Shown here piece after piece: positions 16,821 through 25,064 of a stretch of DNA of 36,435 bases (positions are counted from its first letter, which is position 1; the number at the start of each line of letters is the position of its first letter). Source of the DNA: Planctomycetota bacterium (lineage in GTDB: Bacteria; Planctomycetota; J058; JAJDCQ01); NCBI GenBank assembly GCA_029260755.1, contig JAJDCQ010000078.1, positions 137,255 through 173,689 on the forward strand. The letters are read 5' to 3'. The notes beneath the pieces were generated by a model that searched no databases, was not told where the DNA came from, and saw only the letters and a list, made by a program, of their open reading frames with translations. A program made the position numbers and the translations under genes.

Positions 16821-18410
16821 CTAGAAGACCAGCCGCTTCTTCTTCTTCTCGACCTTCGGCTTCTCCTGCACGCCGAAGTCGACCTGGATCGTCTTGGTGG
16901 CGCCGTCGCGCTGCACCTTCGCGTCGACCTTGCCGCCGGCCTGCTGGACCGCCGCCCGCAGGGCGGGGAAGTCCGGCGTCGGCTGCCCGGCGAACTCGAG
17001 GATCACGTCTCCGGCCTGGAGGCCGGCCGTGTCGGCGGGCGACCCGGGGGTCACCGAGTCGATCGTGACGCCGTCACCCTCGGCCTGGGTCGAGATCCGG
17101 ACGCCGAGCTTCGGCTTCTGCTGCGGTCCGCCGAACGGGCTGCCCGGGTTGCCCTCGCCGTCGCCGAACGGGTTCGGCATGCCCTCGCCGTCGCCGCCGC
17201 CGAAGAGGCCTTCGAGCATCTTCTGGAGGCCCTCGCCGGGCTCGCCTTCGCCGTCGCCGCCGCCGAAGAGGCCCTCGAGCATCTTCTGGAGACCCTCGCC
17301 GGGCTCGCCCTCGCCGTCGCCGCCGCCGAAGAGGCCTTCGAGCATCTTCTGGAGCTGCTCGCCGCCGCCGCCTTCGCCGTCGCCGCCGAACATGGAGCGG
17401 AGCTGCTCCATGGCCATCTCCATGCCGCCGTTCTTGAGCTTGCCGAAGGTCGGGCGGGTCTCGTCGTCGGCGATCTCGTTCGCGACCTTGAAGACGACGC
17501 GCGAGATCGACTCGATGCCCTGGTAGTTGACCTTTTCGATGTCGTCGCCGGGGCGGTGATAGTCGCCGTGGAGCCCGGTGAAGAACGCGAGGGCCGGGAC
17601 GCCCTTCTGGTAGAACGGCGCGTGGTCGCTGTTGGGCATGAACGTCTCGGAGAACTCGGCCTCGAGGCCGCTGCCCTCGATCGCGCCCTGGACCTTCGGG
17701 AGGATGTTGTCGCCGCTGGTGCTTCCGTAGATCCGGAGGCTGCCGGTCTCGTTGCTCCGGCCGATCATGTCCATGTTGAGCATGGCGACGACCTTGCTCG
17801 TGTCCATCTGGCCAGTGAGGTGGTTGCTGCCGAGCAGGCCGAGCTCCTCGCCGTCGAAGAGGACGAAGAGGATCGACCGCTTCGGGCGCTGGCTCGGATC
17901 GAGCGAGGCGAACGCCTGGGCGATCTCGAGGACACCCGAGGTGCCGCTGGCGTTGTCGTCGGCGCCGTTGTGGATTCCGGAGCCGCCGAGGCTGCCCTGC
18001 CCACCGTGGCCGAGGTGATCGTAGTGGCCGCCGATGACGATCAGCTCATCCTTGAGGTTCGCGTCGCGTCCCTCGAGCTTCGCCAGGACGTTTCGCATCG
18101 GGCGCTTGTCGCCGCCGAACGCCTGGAAGAAGGTCCCCTCGTCGCCGGCGGGCGCGAGGCCGTAGGCCTCGAACTGCTTCGCAATGTAGGCGCCGGCGAG
18201 GCGGCCGCCGTCGGTGCCGGCGCCGCGGCCCTCGAGCTCGTCGCTCGCGAGGTAGGCGACGTGAGCACGCGCCTCGGACGACGTGATCGTTCCGACCGCG
18301 GCGGCGCGGTCGTTCGATCCGGCATCCGCCGGGGCGAGGGTGAGCGGAAGGGCGAGGGCGATCGCGCCCGCGCCGAGCAGTCCACGCGTGAGGACGGTTC
18401 GAATGACCAT
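16821..18410 (-). CDS. Exported M28 family zinc aminopeptidase with C-terminal PDZ domain
   Basis: 529 residues from ATG 18408-18410 with GGAGGAGAAGG upstream. A Sec signal peptide (TVLTRGLLGAGAIALALPLTLAPADA) starts the protein. The M28 catalytic domain shows the usual zinc and acid residues: HYDH, the Asp of GADDNASG, the Glu pair in DGEELGLLG, the Asp of NMDMIGR and the His of YHRPGDD. A low-complexity insert of three 21-residue repeats (LQKMLEGLFGGGDGEG core, residues about 341-403) leads to a PDZ domain (GVTIDSVTPGSPADTAGLQAGDVILEF) and a Lys-rich end. Likely a periplasmic or secreted aminopeptidase, with the PDZ domain binding substrates or partners. Preceded by a 400-bp divergent region shared with the RsbW-like gene. 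Confidence 0.92.
   Translation of the reverse strand: MVIRTVLTRGLLGAGAIALALPLTLAPADAGSNDRAAAVGTITSSEARAHVAYLASDELEGRGAGTDGGRLAGAYIAKQFEAYGLAPAGDEGTFFQAFGGDKRPMRNVLAKLEGRDANLKDELIVIGGHYDHLGHGGQGSLGGSGIHNGADDNASGTSGVLEIAQAFASLDPSQRPKRSILFVLFDGEELGLLGSNHLTGQMDTSKVVAMLNMDMIGRSNETGSLRIYGSTSGDNILPKVQGAIEGSGLEAEFSETFMPNSDHAPFYQKGVPALAFFTGLHGDYHRPGDDIEKVNYQGIESISRVVFKVANEIADDETRPTFGKLKNGGMEMAMEQLRSMFGGDGEGGGGEQLQKMLEGLFGGGDGEGEPGEGLQKMLEGLFGGGDGEGEPGEGLQKMLEGLFGGGDGEGMPNPFGDGEGNPGSPFGGPQQKPKLGVRISTQAEGDGVTIDSVTPGSPADTAGLQAGDVILEFAGQPTPDFPALRAAVQQAGGKVDAKVQRDGATKTIQVDFGVQEKPKVEKKKKRLVF
17202..17390 (-). repeat. Three tandem 63-bp in-frame repeats inside the M28 peptidase gene
   Basis: Units start at 17202, 17265 and 17328 with an exact 63-base period; the third diverges in its last third. 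Each encodes 21 residues: an amphipathic helix (LQKMLEGLF) plus a Gly/Asp/Glu-rich turn. The high nucleotide identity suggests recent duplication and possible copy-number variation between strains. Confidence 0.9.
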
Positions 18411-18811
18411 CGCTGCCTTCTCCTCCGTGCTCCAGCGCCCCGGGGGGCGTGGGCTCGAGCGACTCTGTTTCGACTGGTTCTTTCGATCGCGACCGGTCGT
18501 CTGCGAGCGCCGCCGGTCTTGCCTGTTGATACGACGGGTCGCCGGGAACGTTTGGGGGGCGATCTCCGGCGGGACGACCGGTCTCCCCGAGACGAGCTCG
18601 GAGGCGTTGGTCGCGGCGCCGTCGCGGGTTAGCGATGAGGGCGCCCGGCAGGCTCGGACGACCGCTCGAATGGGGGAAGCCCCGATGCCGTGGGAGGTTC
18701 GGGGAACGACCCACCTTGACGAGCCGCCGCGGCGCGCTACCATCGGAGGGTCGACCCGTCGCGCGCGCCCCGCCCGCACGGGCTCCCGGGCCATCACACG
18801 AGGAGGAGCGG
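18411..18811. other. Divergent intergenic region M28 peptidase / RsbW-like kinase
   Basis: Roughly 400 bases without a convincing gene. The right-hand part carries a promoter for the RsbW-like gene (18716-18743). The rest shows no repeat or RNA structure that I can defend. Confidence 0.45.
18716..18743 (+). promoter_or_regulatory. Sigma-70-type promoter candidate for the RsbW-like gene
   Basis: TTGACG (18716-18721), a 16-base spacer and TACCAT (18738-18743). A start around 18750 would give a leader of about 60 bases before the ATG at 18812. Confidence 0.5.
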
Positions 18812-19303
18812 ATGGACGACCCCGCCGGTCGCCCCGAGGAAGACGTCCTCCTCCGCGTTCCTCGTCAGACCTGCTACCTGGGTCTCGTTCGAGAGGCCGC
18901 CGTTCAGGTCGCCCGCCGCAGCGGACTGCCCGGCGAGGTGATCGACAAGGTCGAGCTCGCGGTCGACGAGGCCGTCAGCAACGCGATGCTGCACGGACGG
19001 CCTCCGGGCGCCCACCGCGACGAGATCGAGATCCGGATCCGGCTCGACGTCGAGCGCCTCTCGATCACCCTCTCCGAGCACGGCGACCCGTTCGCGTTCG
19101 AGGTCTACGGCAACTTCAATCTCGAGGAGCACCTCGAGACGTTCGACTCGGGCGGCCTCGGCATCTTCATCATCAAGTCGTTCATGGACGAGGTCTGCTA
19201 CCGCCACCACCCCGCCCACGGGAACGAGCTCACGATGACGAAGTTCCTCGAGCGGCCGGTCCCGTCGGAAACGGTTCTTGATCAGGGCGCCCCGCCCAGA
19301 TAG
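18812..19303 (+). CDS. RsbW-like ATP-binding anti-sigma/switch serine kinase
   Basis: 163 residues from ATG 18812, directly after AGGAGGAG. The fold is a GHKL ATPase of the RsbW/SpoIIAB type: N box DKVELAVDEAVSNAMLHG binds Mg-ATP, and the glycine-rich lid reads DSGGLGIFIIKSFMDEV. Such proteins phosphorylate an antagonist STAS protein or bind a sigma factor, controlling partner switching. No STAS, SpoIIE phosphatase or sigma factor is encoded in the window, so the partners are elsewhere. The downstream ANL-like reading frame starts inside or just after this gene and is probably cotranscribed. Confidence 0.9.
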   Translation: MDDPAGRPEEDVLLRVPRQTCYLGLVREAAVQVARRSGLPGEVIDKVELAVDEAVSNAMLHGRPPGAHRDEIEIRIRLDVERLSITLSEHGDPFAFEVYGNFNLEEHLETFDSGGLGIFIIKSFMDEVCYRHHPAHGNELTMTKFLERPVPSETVLDQGAPPR

Positions 19304-20804
19304 AAGACCTTTCCCGCAGAGGGTTCTGAAACCCGAGGTCGTCTTGCTCCAGGAGCTCCGCAGGGTCGCCGCCGCTTCACCCGACGCCCCCGCGATCGTC
19401 CAGACCGACGTCGCCATCACGCGCGCCCAGCTCATCGCCCGGGTCGACCGTCTCGCCGCGGCGCTCGAGGCGGCGGGGGTCGGGCCCGGATCGGCGCTGG
19501 CCGTCGGCCTCCCGAACTGCCGGGAGCAGGTGCTCGTCTTCCTCGCGGCGGCCCGCATCGGGGCGCGCTGCCTGTTCCTTCCGGCGAGCGCCACGCGCCG
19601 CGAGGTCGGGGAGCTGCGCGACGCGGTCGGCGGGTCGGTCGCCGTCACGATCGGTCGGGCGGTGCATCGCCTCCCCCACGAGACGGTGCTCACGATCGAC
19701 GGGGCGGAGCCGCCGTCCACCGACGCGGGCCAGACCGTCCGGGCGCTCGCCGAGCTGATCGAGACGGCGTCGGACCAGCCGAACGCACCGGCGCCCGATC
19801 CGTCGGAGATCGTCTCGATCCATCCGGCCTACCGCGGCCTCGGCCAGCCGGTCCTCCTCTCCCACCCGGCGAGCTCGTGGGCCGCGGCCGGCGCCGCGCT
19901 CGGGGAGGCGCTCGAGCTCGAGCCGGGCGACGTGGTCGTCTCGGCGTGCCCGTTCGATCAGGCGCTCCCGATGCTCGCCGCCGTCGTCGCGCCGCTCCTC
20001 GCCGGGTCGCAGACGGTCGTCAGCAAGCACCCGCGCGCCGACGACGTCTTCGACCTCATCGCCGCGCGCGGGGGGACCGTCGTCGCCGCGCCGCCGTCGT
20101 TCTATCAGCTCCTTCGCGCGAGCTTCGATCCCGCGCGCCACCGGATCGGCGGCGTCCGCGAGTGGCTCGCGGTCGGACCCCCGACCGTGCCCGACCTCCC
20201 GGCCCTCTGCGATCACGACCTCGGGATCAGGCCGCGGACCGTCTACGGACCGACCGAGGCGCTCGTCGGCCTGCTCGAGGCGCCGAGCCGCGGCCGGGCC
20301 GCCCGGCGGCGCCCCGGCGCGGTCGCGGGGCCTCGTCCGGCGCTCGGCGGGGCCCTACCGGGGACGACCGTCACGATCGTCGGCCTCGACGGGGAGCCGG
20401 TCGCCGACGGCGTCCACGGCACGATCCGGGTCGAGCCGCCGTGGGGACGCGCGAGCGTCGCGAGCCCGAACGCCCCCGCCGGGGCGAGCCCGCCGCCGAG
20501 CGGCGACCTCGGTCTCCGCGACACCGATGGCGTCCTCCGCTACGTCGGCCCGGGCGCCGGGCTCGTCCGCGTCCTCGACCGGGCGGTCGACCTCGACGAG
20601 ATCGCCAGCTTCATCGCCGCCCATCCGGCCGTCGAGCGAGCGACCGCGCGGGCGACCCCGGACGAGTTCTACGGCTTCCTCGTCGAGGCCGAGGTCGCCC
20701 TGACGGGCGAGACGTCGGTGACCGTCGCCGAGCTCTTCGAGCACCTCAAGACTCACCTCGCCTACCACAAGGTGCCGACCTCGTTCCGCTTCGTCCACGA
20801 CTGA
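19278..20804 (+). CDS. Degenerate AMP-binding (ANL superfamily) protein
   Basis: 508 residues from TTG 19278, which overlaps the previous gene by 26 bases; TTG 19344 (beginning LLQELRRVAAASPDAPAIV, after GAGGT) is an equally plausible and more family-like start. The N-terminal fold (LDAPAIV, LPNCREQVLVFLAAARIGARCLFL) and A5 motif VYGPTEALVG are those of acyl-CoA synthetases or adenylation domains, followed by GDLGLRDTDG and VDLDEIASFIAAHPAV. Two catalytic elements are missing. The Ser/Thr/Gly-rich P-loop is replaced by HPAYRGLGQP (about 19820-19866), and the protein ends at KVPTSFRFVHD, before the A10 lysine. Probably not a normal adenylating enzyme; it may bind an acyl or adenylate ligand. 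Convergent with argF, seven bases apart. Confidence 0.75.
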   Translation: MIRAPRPDRRPFPQRVLKPEVVLLQELRRVAAASPDAPAIVQTDVAITRAQLIARVDRLAAALEAAGVGPGSALAVGLPNCREQVLVFLAAARIGARCLFLPASATRREVGELRDAVGGSVAVTIGRAVHRLPHETVLTIDGAEPPSTDAGQTVRALAELIETASDQPNAPAPDPSEIVSIHPAYRGLGQPVLLSHPASSWAAAGAALGEALELEPGDVVVSACPFDQALPMLAAVVAPLLAGSQTVVSKHPRADDVFDLIAARGGTVVAAPPSFYQLLRASFDPARHRIGGVREWLAVGPPTVPDLPALCDHDLGIRPRTVYGPTEALVGLLEAPSRGRAARRRPGAVAGPRPALGGALPGTTVTIVGLDGEPVADGVHGTIRVEPPWGRASVASPNAPAGASPPPSGDLGLRDTDGVLRYVGPGAGLVRVLDRAVDLDEIASFIAAHPAVERATARATPDEFYGFLVEAEVALTGETSVTVAELFEHLKTHLAYHKVPTSFRFVHD

Positions 20805-20811
20805 TCCATCT

Positions 20812-21747
20812 CTACGACAGGATGAAGCGGAGCAGCGCCTGCTGGGCGTGGAGGCGGTTCTCCGCCTGGTCCCAGATCGCCGAGCGCGGGCCGTGGGCGA
20901 CCGCGTGCTCGATCTCCTCGTCGTAGTGGGCGGGGAGGCAGTGGAGCACGATCGCGTCGTCCTTCGCCCTGGCGAGCAGCGCCGAGTCGATCCGGAAGCC
21001 GGCGAACGCCTTCTTCCGCTCGGCTGCTTCTGCCTCCTGGCCCATGCTCGCCCAGACGTCGGTGTAGAGGACGTCGGCGCCCTCGACCGCTGCGGACGGA
21101 TCGTGGCTGTGGGCGAAGGTGGCGCCGGCCGTCGCGATCTCGGTCGACCGCGCGATCACCCAGTCGGGCATCTCGTAGCCCTTGGGGCAGGCGACGGTGA
21201 CGCTCACGCCGGCGCGGGCGCCGGCGAGGCAGAGGGACGCCGCGACGTTGTTGCCGTCGCCGACGTAGACCATCCGCTGCCCCTCGAGCGAGCCGCGATG
21301 CTCGAGGATCGTCTGGAGGTCGGCGTAGGCCTGACACGGATGCTCCGCGTCGCAGAGCGCGTTCACGATCGGGACCGAGCCGTGCCGGGCGAGCTCCTCG
21401 AGGTTGGCATGCGCGAACGTGCGGCACACGATCGCGTCGACGTAGCGGCTGATCACCTTGGCGACGTCCTCGACGCTCTCGCGCTTGCCGAGGCCGACCT
21501 CCTGCGGGCTCATGTAGAGCGGCGCCGCGCCGAGCCGCTTGAGCCCGACCTCGAAGCTCACCCGCGTCCGCAGGGACGGCTTCTCGAAGAGGAGCGCGAC
21601 CTGCTTGCCGGCGAGCGGCTGGTCGCCGCGGTCGCCGGCGGCCCAGGCCTTCTTCGCGGCGATGGCGGCGTCGAGGACGGCGCGGAGCTCGTTCGGCTCG
21701 AGGTCGGCGGCGCTCAGGATGTGACGGCCCTTGATGTCGATCGTCAT
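20812..21747 (-). CDS. argF: Ornithine carbamoyltransferase
   Basis: 311 residues from ATG 21745-21747 with CTGAGGAG upstream. It condenses carbamoyl phosphate and ornithine to citrulline in arginine synthesis. Signature motifs are intact: FEKPSLRTRVSFEVG (carbamoyl phosphate binding), HPCQAYADLQTI, GDGNNVAASL, and HCLPAHYDEEI near the C-terminus (ornithine side, catalytic Cys). Length is standard. No other arg gene is adjacent. It is divergent from a carbamoyltransferase operon of unrelated family, a coincidence of carbamoyl chemistry rather than clear functional linkage. Confidence 0.95.
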   Translation of the reverse strand: MTIDIKGRHILSAADLEPNELRAVLDAAIAAKKAWAAGDRGDQPLAGKQVALLFEKPSLRTRVSFEVGLKRLGAAPLYMSPQEVGLGKRESVEDVAKVISRYVDAIVCRTFAHANLEELARHGSVPIVNALCDAEHPCQAYADLQTILEHRGSLEGQRMVYVGDGNNVAASLCLAGARAGVSVTVACPKGYEMPDWVIARSTEIATAGATFAHSHDPSAAVEGADVLYTDVWASMGQEAEAAERKKAFAGFRIDSALLARAKDDAIVLHCLPAHYDEEIEHAVAHGPRSAIWDQAENRLHAQQALLRFILS

Positions 21748-21844
21748 GGTCGGCTCCTCAGGGGGTGCGCGGGCCGAGGTGAACGGGCGAGACATGTATC
21801 ACCCCGGCCGGACCCCGGTCAAGGGTGGTCGGGGTCGAGCGCGG

Positions 21845-21850
21845 TATAAT
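21845..21850 (+). promoter_or_regulatory. Consensus -10 box (TATAAT) close to a GTG start
   Basis: A perfect TATAAT stands out in GC-rich surroundings, nine bases before the GTG at 21860. A start seven bases downstream would fall at about 21857-21858, so the DUF5989 transcript would have almost no leader. No good -35 hexamer is visible (AGGGTG at 17-bp spacing). Confidence 0.55.
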
Positions 21851-21859
21851 GCCCGCAAC

Positions 21860-22069
21860 GTGGTCGAGCTCCCCCGCAAGGTCGTCCGTAACCTCCTGCG
21901 CTTGAACCCGCTGGAGCTGCTCGTCGTCGTCGTCGCGGGCCTCCTGTACCTGCCCGTCTTCGGCGTCGCGCGGCTGCTCGGCGGGGTCGAGCCGCGGGCG
22001 CGCGACGGCGGGTTCTGGCCCGGCTCGGGCGCCGCCGCGACGGACGACGATGGGGCGCCGCGCCGGTGA
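21860..22069 (+). CDS. DUF5989 family small membrane protein
   Basis: 69 residues from GTG 21860: MVELPRKVVRNLLRLNPLE, a single transmembrane helix (LLVVVVAGLLYLPVFGVARLL), then a Gly/Ala/Asp-rich tail. Small proteins of this kind are known to accompany NodU/TobZ carbamoyltransferases, often with SxtJ and SGNH hydrolase genes. Its stop overlaps the carbamoyltransferase GTG start (GTGA), the classic arrangement. A longer in-frame reading back to 21731 runs over the argF start region and promoter and is rejected. No Shine-Dalgarno is visible, and a TATAAT lies nine bases upstream, suggesting leaderless translation. Role unproven; probably a membrane anchor or chaperone for the enzyme. Confidence 0.75.
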   Translation: MVELPRKVVRNLLRLNPLELLVVVVAGLLYLPVFGVARLLGGVEPRARDGGFWPGSGAAATDDDGAPRR

Positions 22070-23823
22070 CCGTCCTCGGCATCACGTCGTTCGCCCACGA
22101 CTCCGCCGCCGCGCTCGTCCGGGACGGGCGCGTGATCGCCCTGGCCGAGGAGGAGCGCTTCAACCGGGAGCGTCGGACGGGCCGCTTCCCGCACGAGGCG
22201 ATTCGATTCTGCCTGAAGACGGCGGGCCTCGGACCGGGAGACCTGCACGCCGTCGGGTTCTTCCTCCGACCCGACCTCGTCCGCGGGCGGATCGCGGCGA
22301 TCGCGCGCGACTTCTTCCCCCGCGCCCTGCTCGATCTGCCGGTCCGCATCGGCGAGCAGCTCGCGTTTCACGTCGGGCTGGAGGCGGGCCTGCGAAGGGC
22401 GCGGCTGCCGCGCCGGCGCCTCGTCTTCGTCGAGCATCACCTCTGCCACGCCGCGAGCGCCTTCTACCCGAGCCCGTGGGAGCGCGCCGCGATCCTCACC
22501 GTCGACGGCAAGGGCGAGTGGGCGGCGACGACCCTCGGGATCGGCGAGGGCGGGGCCGCCCGCATCCTCGAGGAGGTCCGCTACCCCCACTCGCTCGGCT
22601 ACCTCTACGCGGCGATCACGGGCTTCATCGGGTTCCGGCCCTGGTCGGCCGAGGGCTCGACGATGGCGCTCGCGTCGTTCGGCGATCCCACCCGCTACCG
22701 GGCCGCGTTCGCGCGGCTGCTGCGCCGGCGCGAGGACGGCGGCTACGCGGTCTGCCTCGATCGCCTCGACTTCGCGATCGGGCAGCCGCGGCATCGGCCG
22801 GCGATCGAGGCGCTCCTCGGCCCGGCCCGCCGGCCGGACGAGCCGCTCGAGCAGCGCCACCACGACGTCGCCGCCGCCCTCCAGGAGGCGGTCGAGGAGG
22901 CGGTCCTCGCGCTGCTGCGGCGGCTCCACGCCCTCACCGGCGCCGACGCGGTCTGCCTCGCGGGCGGCGTCTGCCTCAACGCGGCGATGAACGGGCGGAT
23001 CGTGGCGGAGAGCCCGTTCGCGAGCCATCTCTTCCAGCCGCTGGCGAGCGATCAGGGGACGGCGCTCGGCGCCGCGCTCGAGGTCGACGCGGCGGCGGCG
23101 CGCGCCGCGGGGCGCCCGGTGCCGCGGGTCCCGATCGAGGGCCTCCACCTCGGTCCGGGCCACGACGACGCCCGGTGCCGCGCGGCGGCCGATCGGGCGA
23201 TCGCCGCCGGCGCTCCCATCCGGGTCGCGCCGGTCGCCGCCGACGGCGGCCCGGGCGGGCGCGACGGCGCGGTCGCGCGCGCCGCGGCCGCCGCGATCGC
23301 CGCGGGCGGCGCGATCGGCTGGGTCCAGGGCCGGCTCGAGGCCGGCCCGCGCGCCCTCGGGGCGCGGTCGATCGTCGCCGATCCGCGCGACCGGGCGATG
23401 CACGAGCGCCTCAACGTGTCGGTGAAGCGCCGCGAGCTCTTCCGCCCGTTCGCGCCCGCCGTCCTCGCCGAGGCGGCCGACGACTGGTTCCGGATGCCGG
23501 GCGCGCGGACCGGGCGCCCGCTCCGCGACATGATCGTCTGCGTCCCGGTGCGCGCCGAGCGCGCGGGGCAGATCCCGGCCGTCGTCCACGTCGACGGCAG
23601 CGCGCGCGTCCAGGTCGTGGACGAGGCCGCCGTGCCGCGCTACCGTGCGCTCCTGGCCGCGTTCGGCGAGCTCACCGGCGTTCCGATCGTGATCAACACC
23701 TCCTTCAACGGCCGGGGCGAGCCGATCGTCGCCACCCCCGAGGACGCGATCGATTGCTTTCTGAGGATCGGGCTCGATGCGCTGTTCCTCGGCGACGTCG
23801 TCGTGACGCGGGCGCGGTCGTGA
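22066..23823 (+). CDS. Carbamoyltransferase, TobZ/NodU/CmcH family
   Basis: 585 residues from GTG 22066. The N-terminal Kae1-like domain has the metal/ATP motif HHLCHAASAFY, TVDGKGEW and CLAGGVCLNAAMNG. The C-terminal YrdC-like domain has GPRALGARSIVADPR, LFRPFAPAVL and VINTSFNGRGEP. The family makes carbamoyl-adenylate from carbamoyl phosphate and ATP and transfers the carbamoyl group to a sugar or antibiotic hydroxyl. In this operon, with two glycosyltransferases, the likely acceptor is a surface or secreted glycan, as in NodU. SxtJ and SGNH hydrolase, often next to such enzymes, are absent. GTGA overlaps at both ends imply translational coupling. Confidence 0.92.
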   Translation: MTVLGITSFAHDSAAALVRDGRVIALAEEERFNRERRTGRFPHEAIRFCLKTAGLGPGDLHAVGFFLRPDLVRGRIAAIARDFFPRALLDLPVRIGEQLAFHVGLEAGLRRARLPRRRLVFVEHHLCHAASAFYPSPWERAAILTVDGKGEWAATTLGIGEGGAARILEEVRYPHSLGYLYAAITGFIGFRPWSAEGSTMALASFGDPTRYRAAFARLLRRREDGGYAVCLDRLDFAIGQPRHRPAIEALLGPARRPDEPLEQRHHDVAAALQEAVEEAVLALLRRLHALTGADAVCLAGGVCLNAAMNGRIVAESPFASHLFQPLASDQGTALGAALEVDAAAARAAGRPVPRVPIEGLHLGPGHDDARCRAAADRAIAAGAPIRVAPVAADGGPGGRDGAVARAAAAAIAAGGAIGWVQGRLEAGPRALGARSIVADPRDRAMHERLNVSVKRRELFRPFAPAVLAEAADDWFRMPGARTGRPLRDMIVCVPVRAERAGQIPAVVHVDGSARVQVVDEAAVPRYRALLAAFGELTGVPIVINTSFNGRGEPIVATPEDAIDCFLRIGLDALFLGDVVVTRARS

Positions 23824-25064
23824 GCGGGCGCGCTCCCGCCGCGACGCGCTCCGAGCGGGGTCGGCTCGTCCTCCACGTCCACGGCCGCGCCCGGTGGGGC
23901 GGCTCGGTCGCCCACACCCTCCTGGTCGCCCGCGAGCTCGCGGCGCGCGGCGCGCCGGTCGCGATGGCCGGTCCGGCGGACGCCGTCTACCGGCAGCGCT
24001 TCGAGGCGGCCGGGATCGACTACCACAGCTTCGATGTGTCCGGGAAGTGGGACCTCGGCGCGCCGATCCGGTTCAAGCGCCTCCTCGACCGGCTCGGCCC
24101 ATCGGTCGTCCACACTCACGTCCGGACGGCCGACTTCTGCGCCGGCGTCGGGACGGTCCTGGCGAGCCTGTCTCCGGGGCTCGCCCCGCGGCTCGTCGTC
24201 ACCCTGCACGGCGCGCCGAACGAGGATGGGCGCGGCGTCGTCAAGCGCGACCTCCCCGCCCGCCTCTACGCGGCGTCGATGCGGCGGATGCCGGACCGGG
24301 TCCTCGCGGTCAGCGAGCACCTCGCTCGCCTCGCCGAGGAGCGCCTCGGGATCGCCGCGGGCACGGTCCGGACGATCCCCAACGGCGTCGATGTCGACGC
24401 GCTCGACCGCGGCGTCGACCGCGAGGGCGCCGCGGCGCTGCGGCGACGCCTCGTCGGCGGCGATGGCGATCGGGAGCCGCTGGTCGTCGTCGTCGCGTCG
24501 AAGATCCCCGGCGGCGATGGCGACGAGAAGGGACACGGCGACCTCGTCGACGCCTTGACCTTGCTCCGCGCCGCCGGCGGGCGGCCGGTCGTCGTCGCCC
24601 TCGCCGGCGACGGCGAGGGGCGGGGCGCACTCGCGACGAAGGTCGCGGCGCGGGGGCTGGCCGGGCGGGTGCGGCTCCTCGGCGAGCAGCCGCCTTCGAG
24701 GATGCCGACCGTCTACGCTGCGGCGGACGTGGCCGTCCTGGCCTCGCACGCCGAGGGGCTGCCGCGCGGGCTCGTCGAGCCGATGGCGCTCGGCCGGGCG
24801 GCGCTCGGGACGGCCGTCGGGGGCATCCCGGAGCTGCTCGATCACGGCCGGGCCGGCGCGCTCGTGCCGGCGCGTCGCCCGGGGGCGCTCGCCGCCGCGC
24901 TCGCGCGCCTGGCGCGCTCGCCATCGCTCGTGACCGACCTCGGCGCGCGCGGGCGGGCCCGCGTCCGGGCGCGCTACACCCTCGCCGCGCTCCTCGACGC
25001 CCACGCCGCCGTCTACGCCGAGCTCGGCTCGACCGCGGCGTCGATCCCGGGGGGCGCGTCGTGA
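23820..25064 (+). CDS. GT4-family (GT-B) glycosyltransferase
   Basis: 414 residues from GTG 23820, overlapping the carbamoyltransferase stop by four bases. Two Rossmann-like halves: RLVLHVHGRARWGGSVAHTLLVARELAARG at the acceptor side, then LAVSEHLARLAEERLGI, TIPNGVDVDAL, LLGEQPPSRMPTVYAAADVAVLASHAEGLPRGLVEPMALGRAALGTAVGGIPELLDHG at the nucleotide-sugar side. The E-x7-E motif (EGLPRGLVE) is typical of GT4 retaining enzymes. No signal peptide; cytoplasmic or peripheral on the membrane. Donor and acceptor sugars unknown. Confidence 0.9.
   Translation: MSGRAPAATRSERGRLVLHVHGRARWGGSVAHTLLVARELAARGAPVAMAGPADAVYRQRFEAAGIDYHSFDVSGKWDLGAPIRFKRLLDRLGPSVVHTHVRTADFCAGVGTVLASLSPGLAPRLVVTLHGAPNEDGRGVVKRDLPARLYAASMRRMPDRVLAVSEHLARLAEERLGIAAGTVRTIPNGVDVDALDRGVDREGAAALRRRLVGGDGDREPLVVVVASKIPGGDGDEKGHGDLVDALTLLRAAGGRPVVVALAGDGEGRGALATKVAARGLAGRVRLLGEQPPSRMPTVYAAADVAVLASHAEGLPRGLVEPMALGRAALGTAVGGIPELLDHGRAGALVPARRPGALAAALARLARSPSLVTDLGARGRARVRARYTLAALLDAHAAVYAELGSTAASIPGGAS

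Noticed and set aside
17202..17390. Possible CRISPR array (regular 63-bp period)
   Set aside because: The repeats are contiguous without spacers and encode an in-frame 21-residue protein repeat.
21731..22069. 112-residue reading of the DUF5989 gene from an upstream ATG
   Set aside because: Would overlap the argF start codon region and cover the TATAAT box; the extra 43 residues look like translated non-coding DNA. The GTG at 21860 begins the family-like part.
20812..23823. Functional link between ornithine carbamoyltransferase and the TobZ-type carbamoyltransferase
   Set aside because: The families are unrelated and the genes are divergent with separate promoters; shared use of carbamoyl phosphate is not enough evidence.
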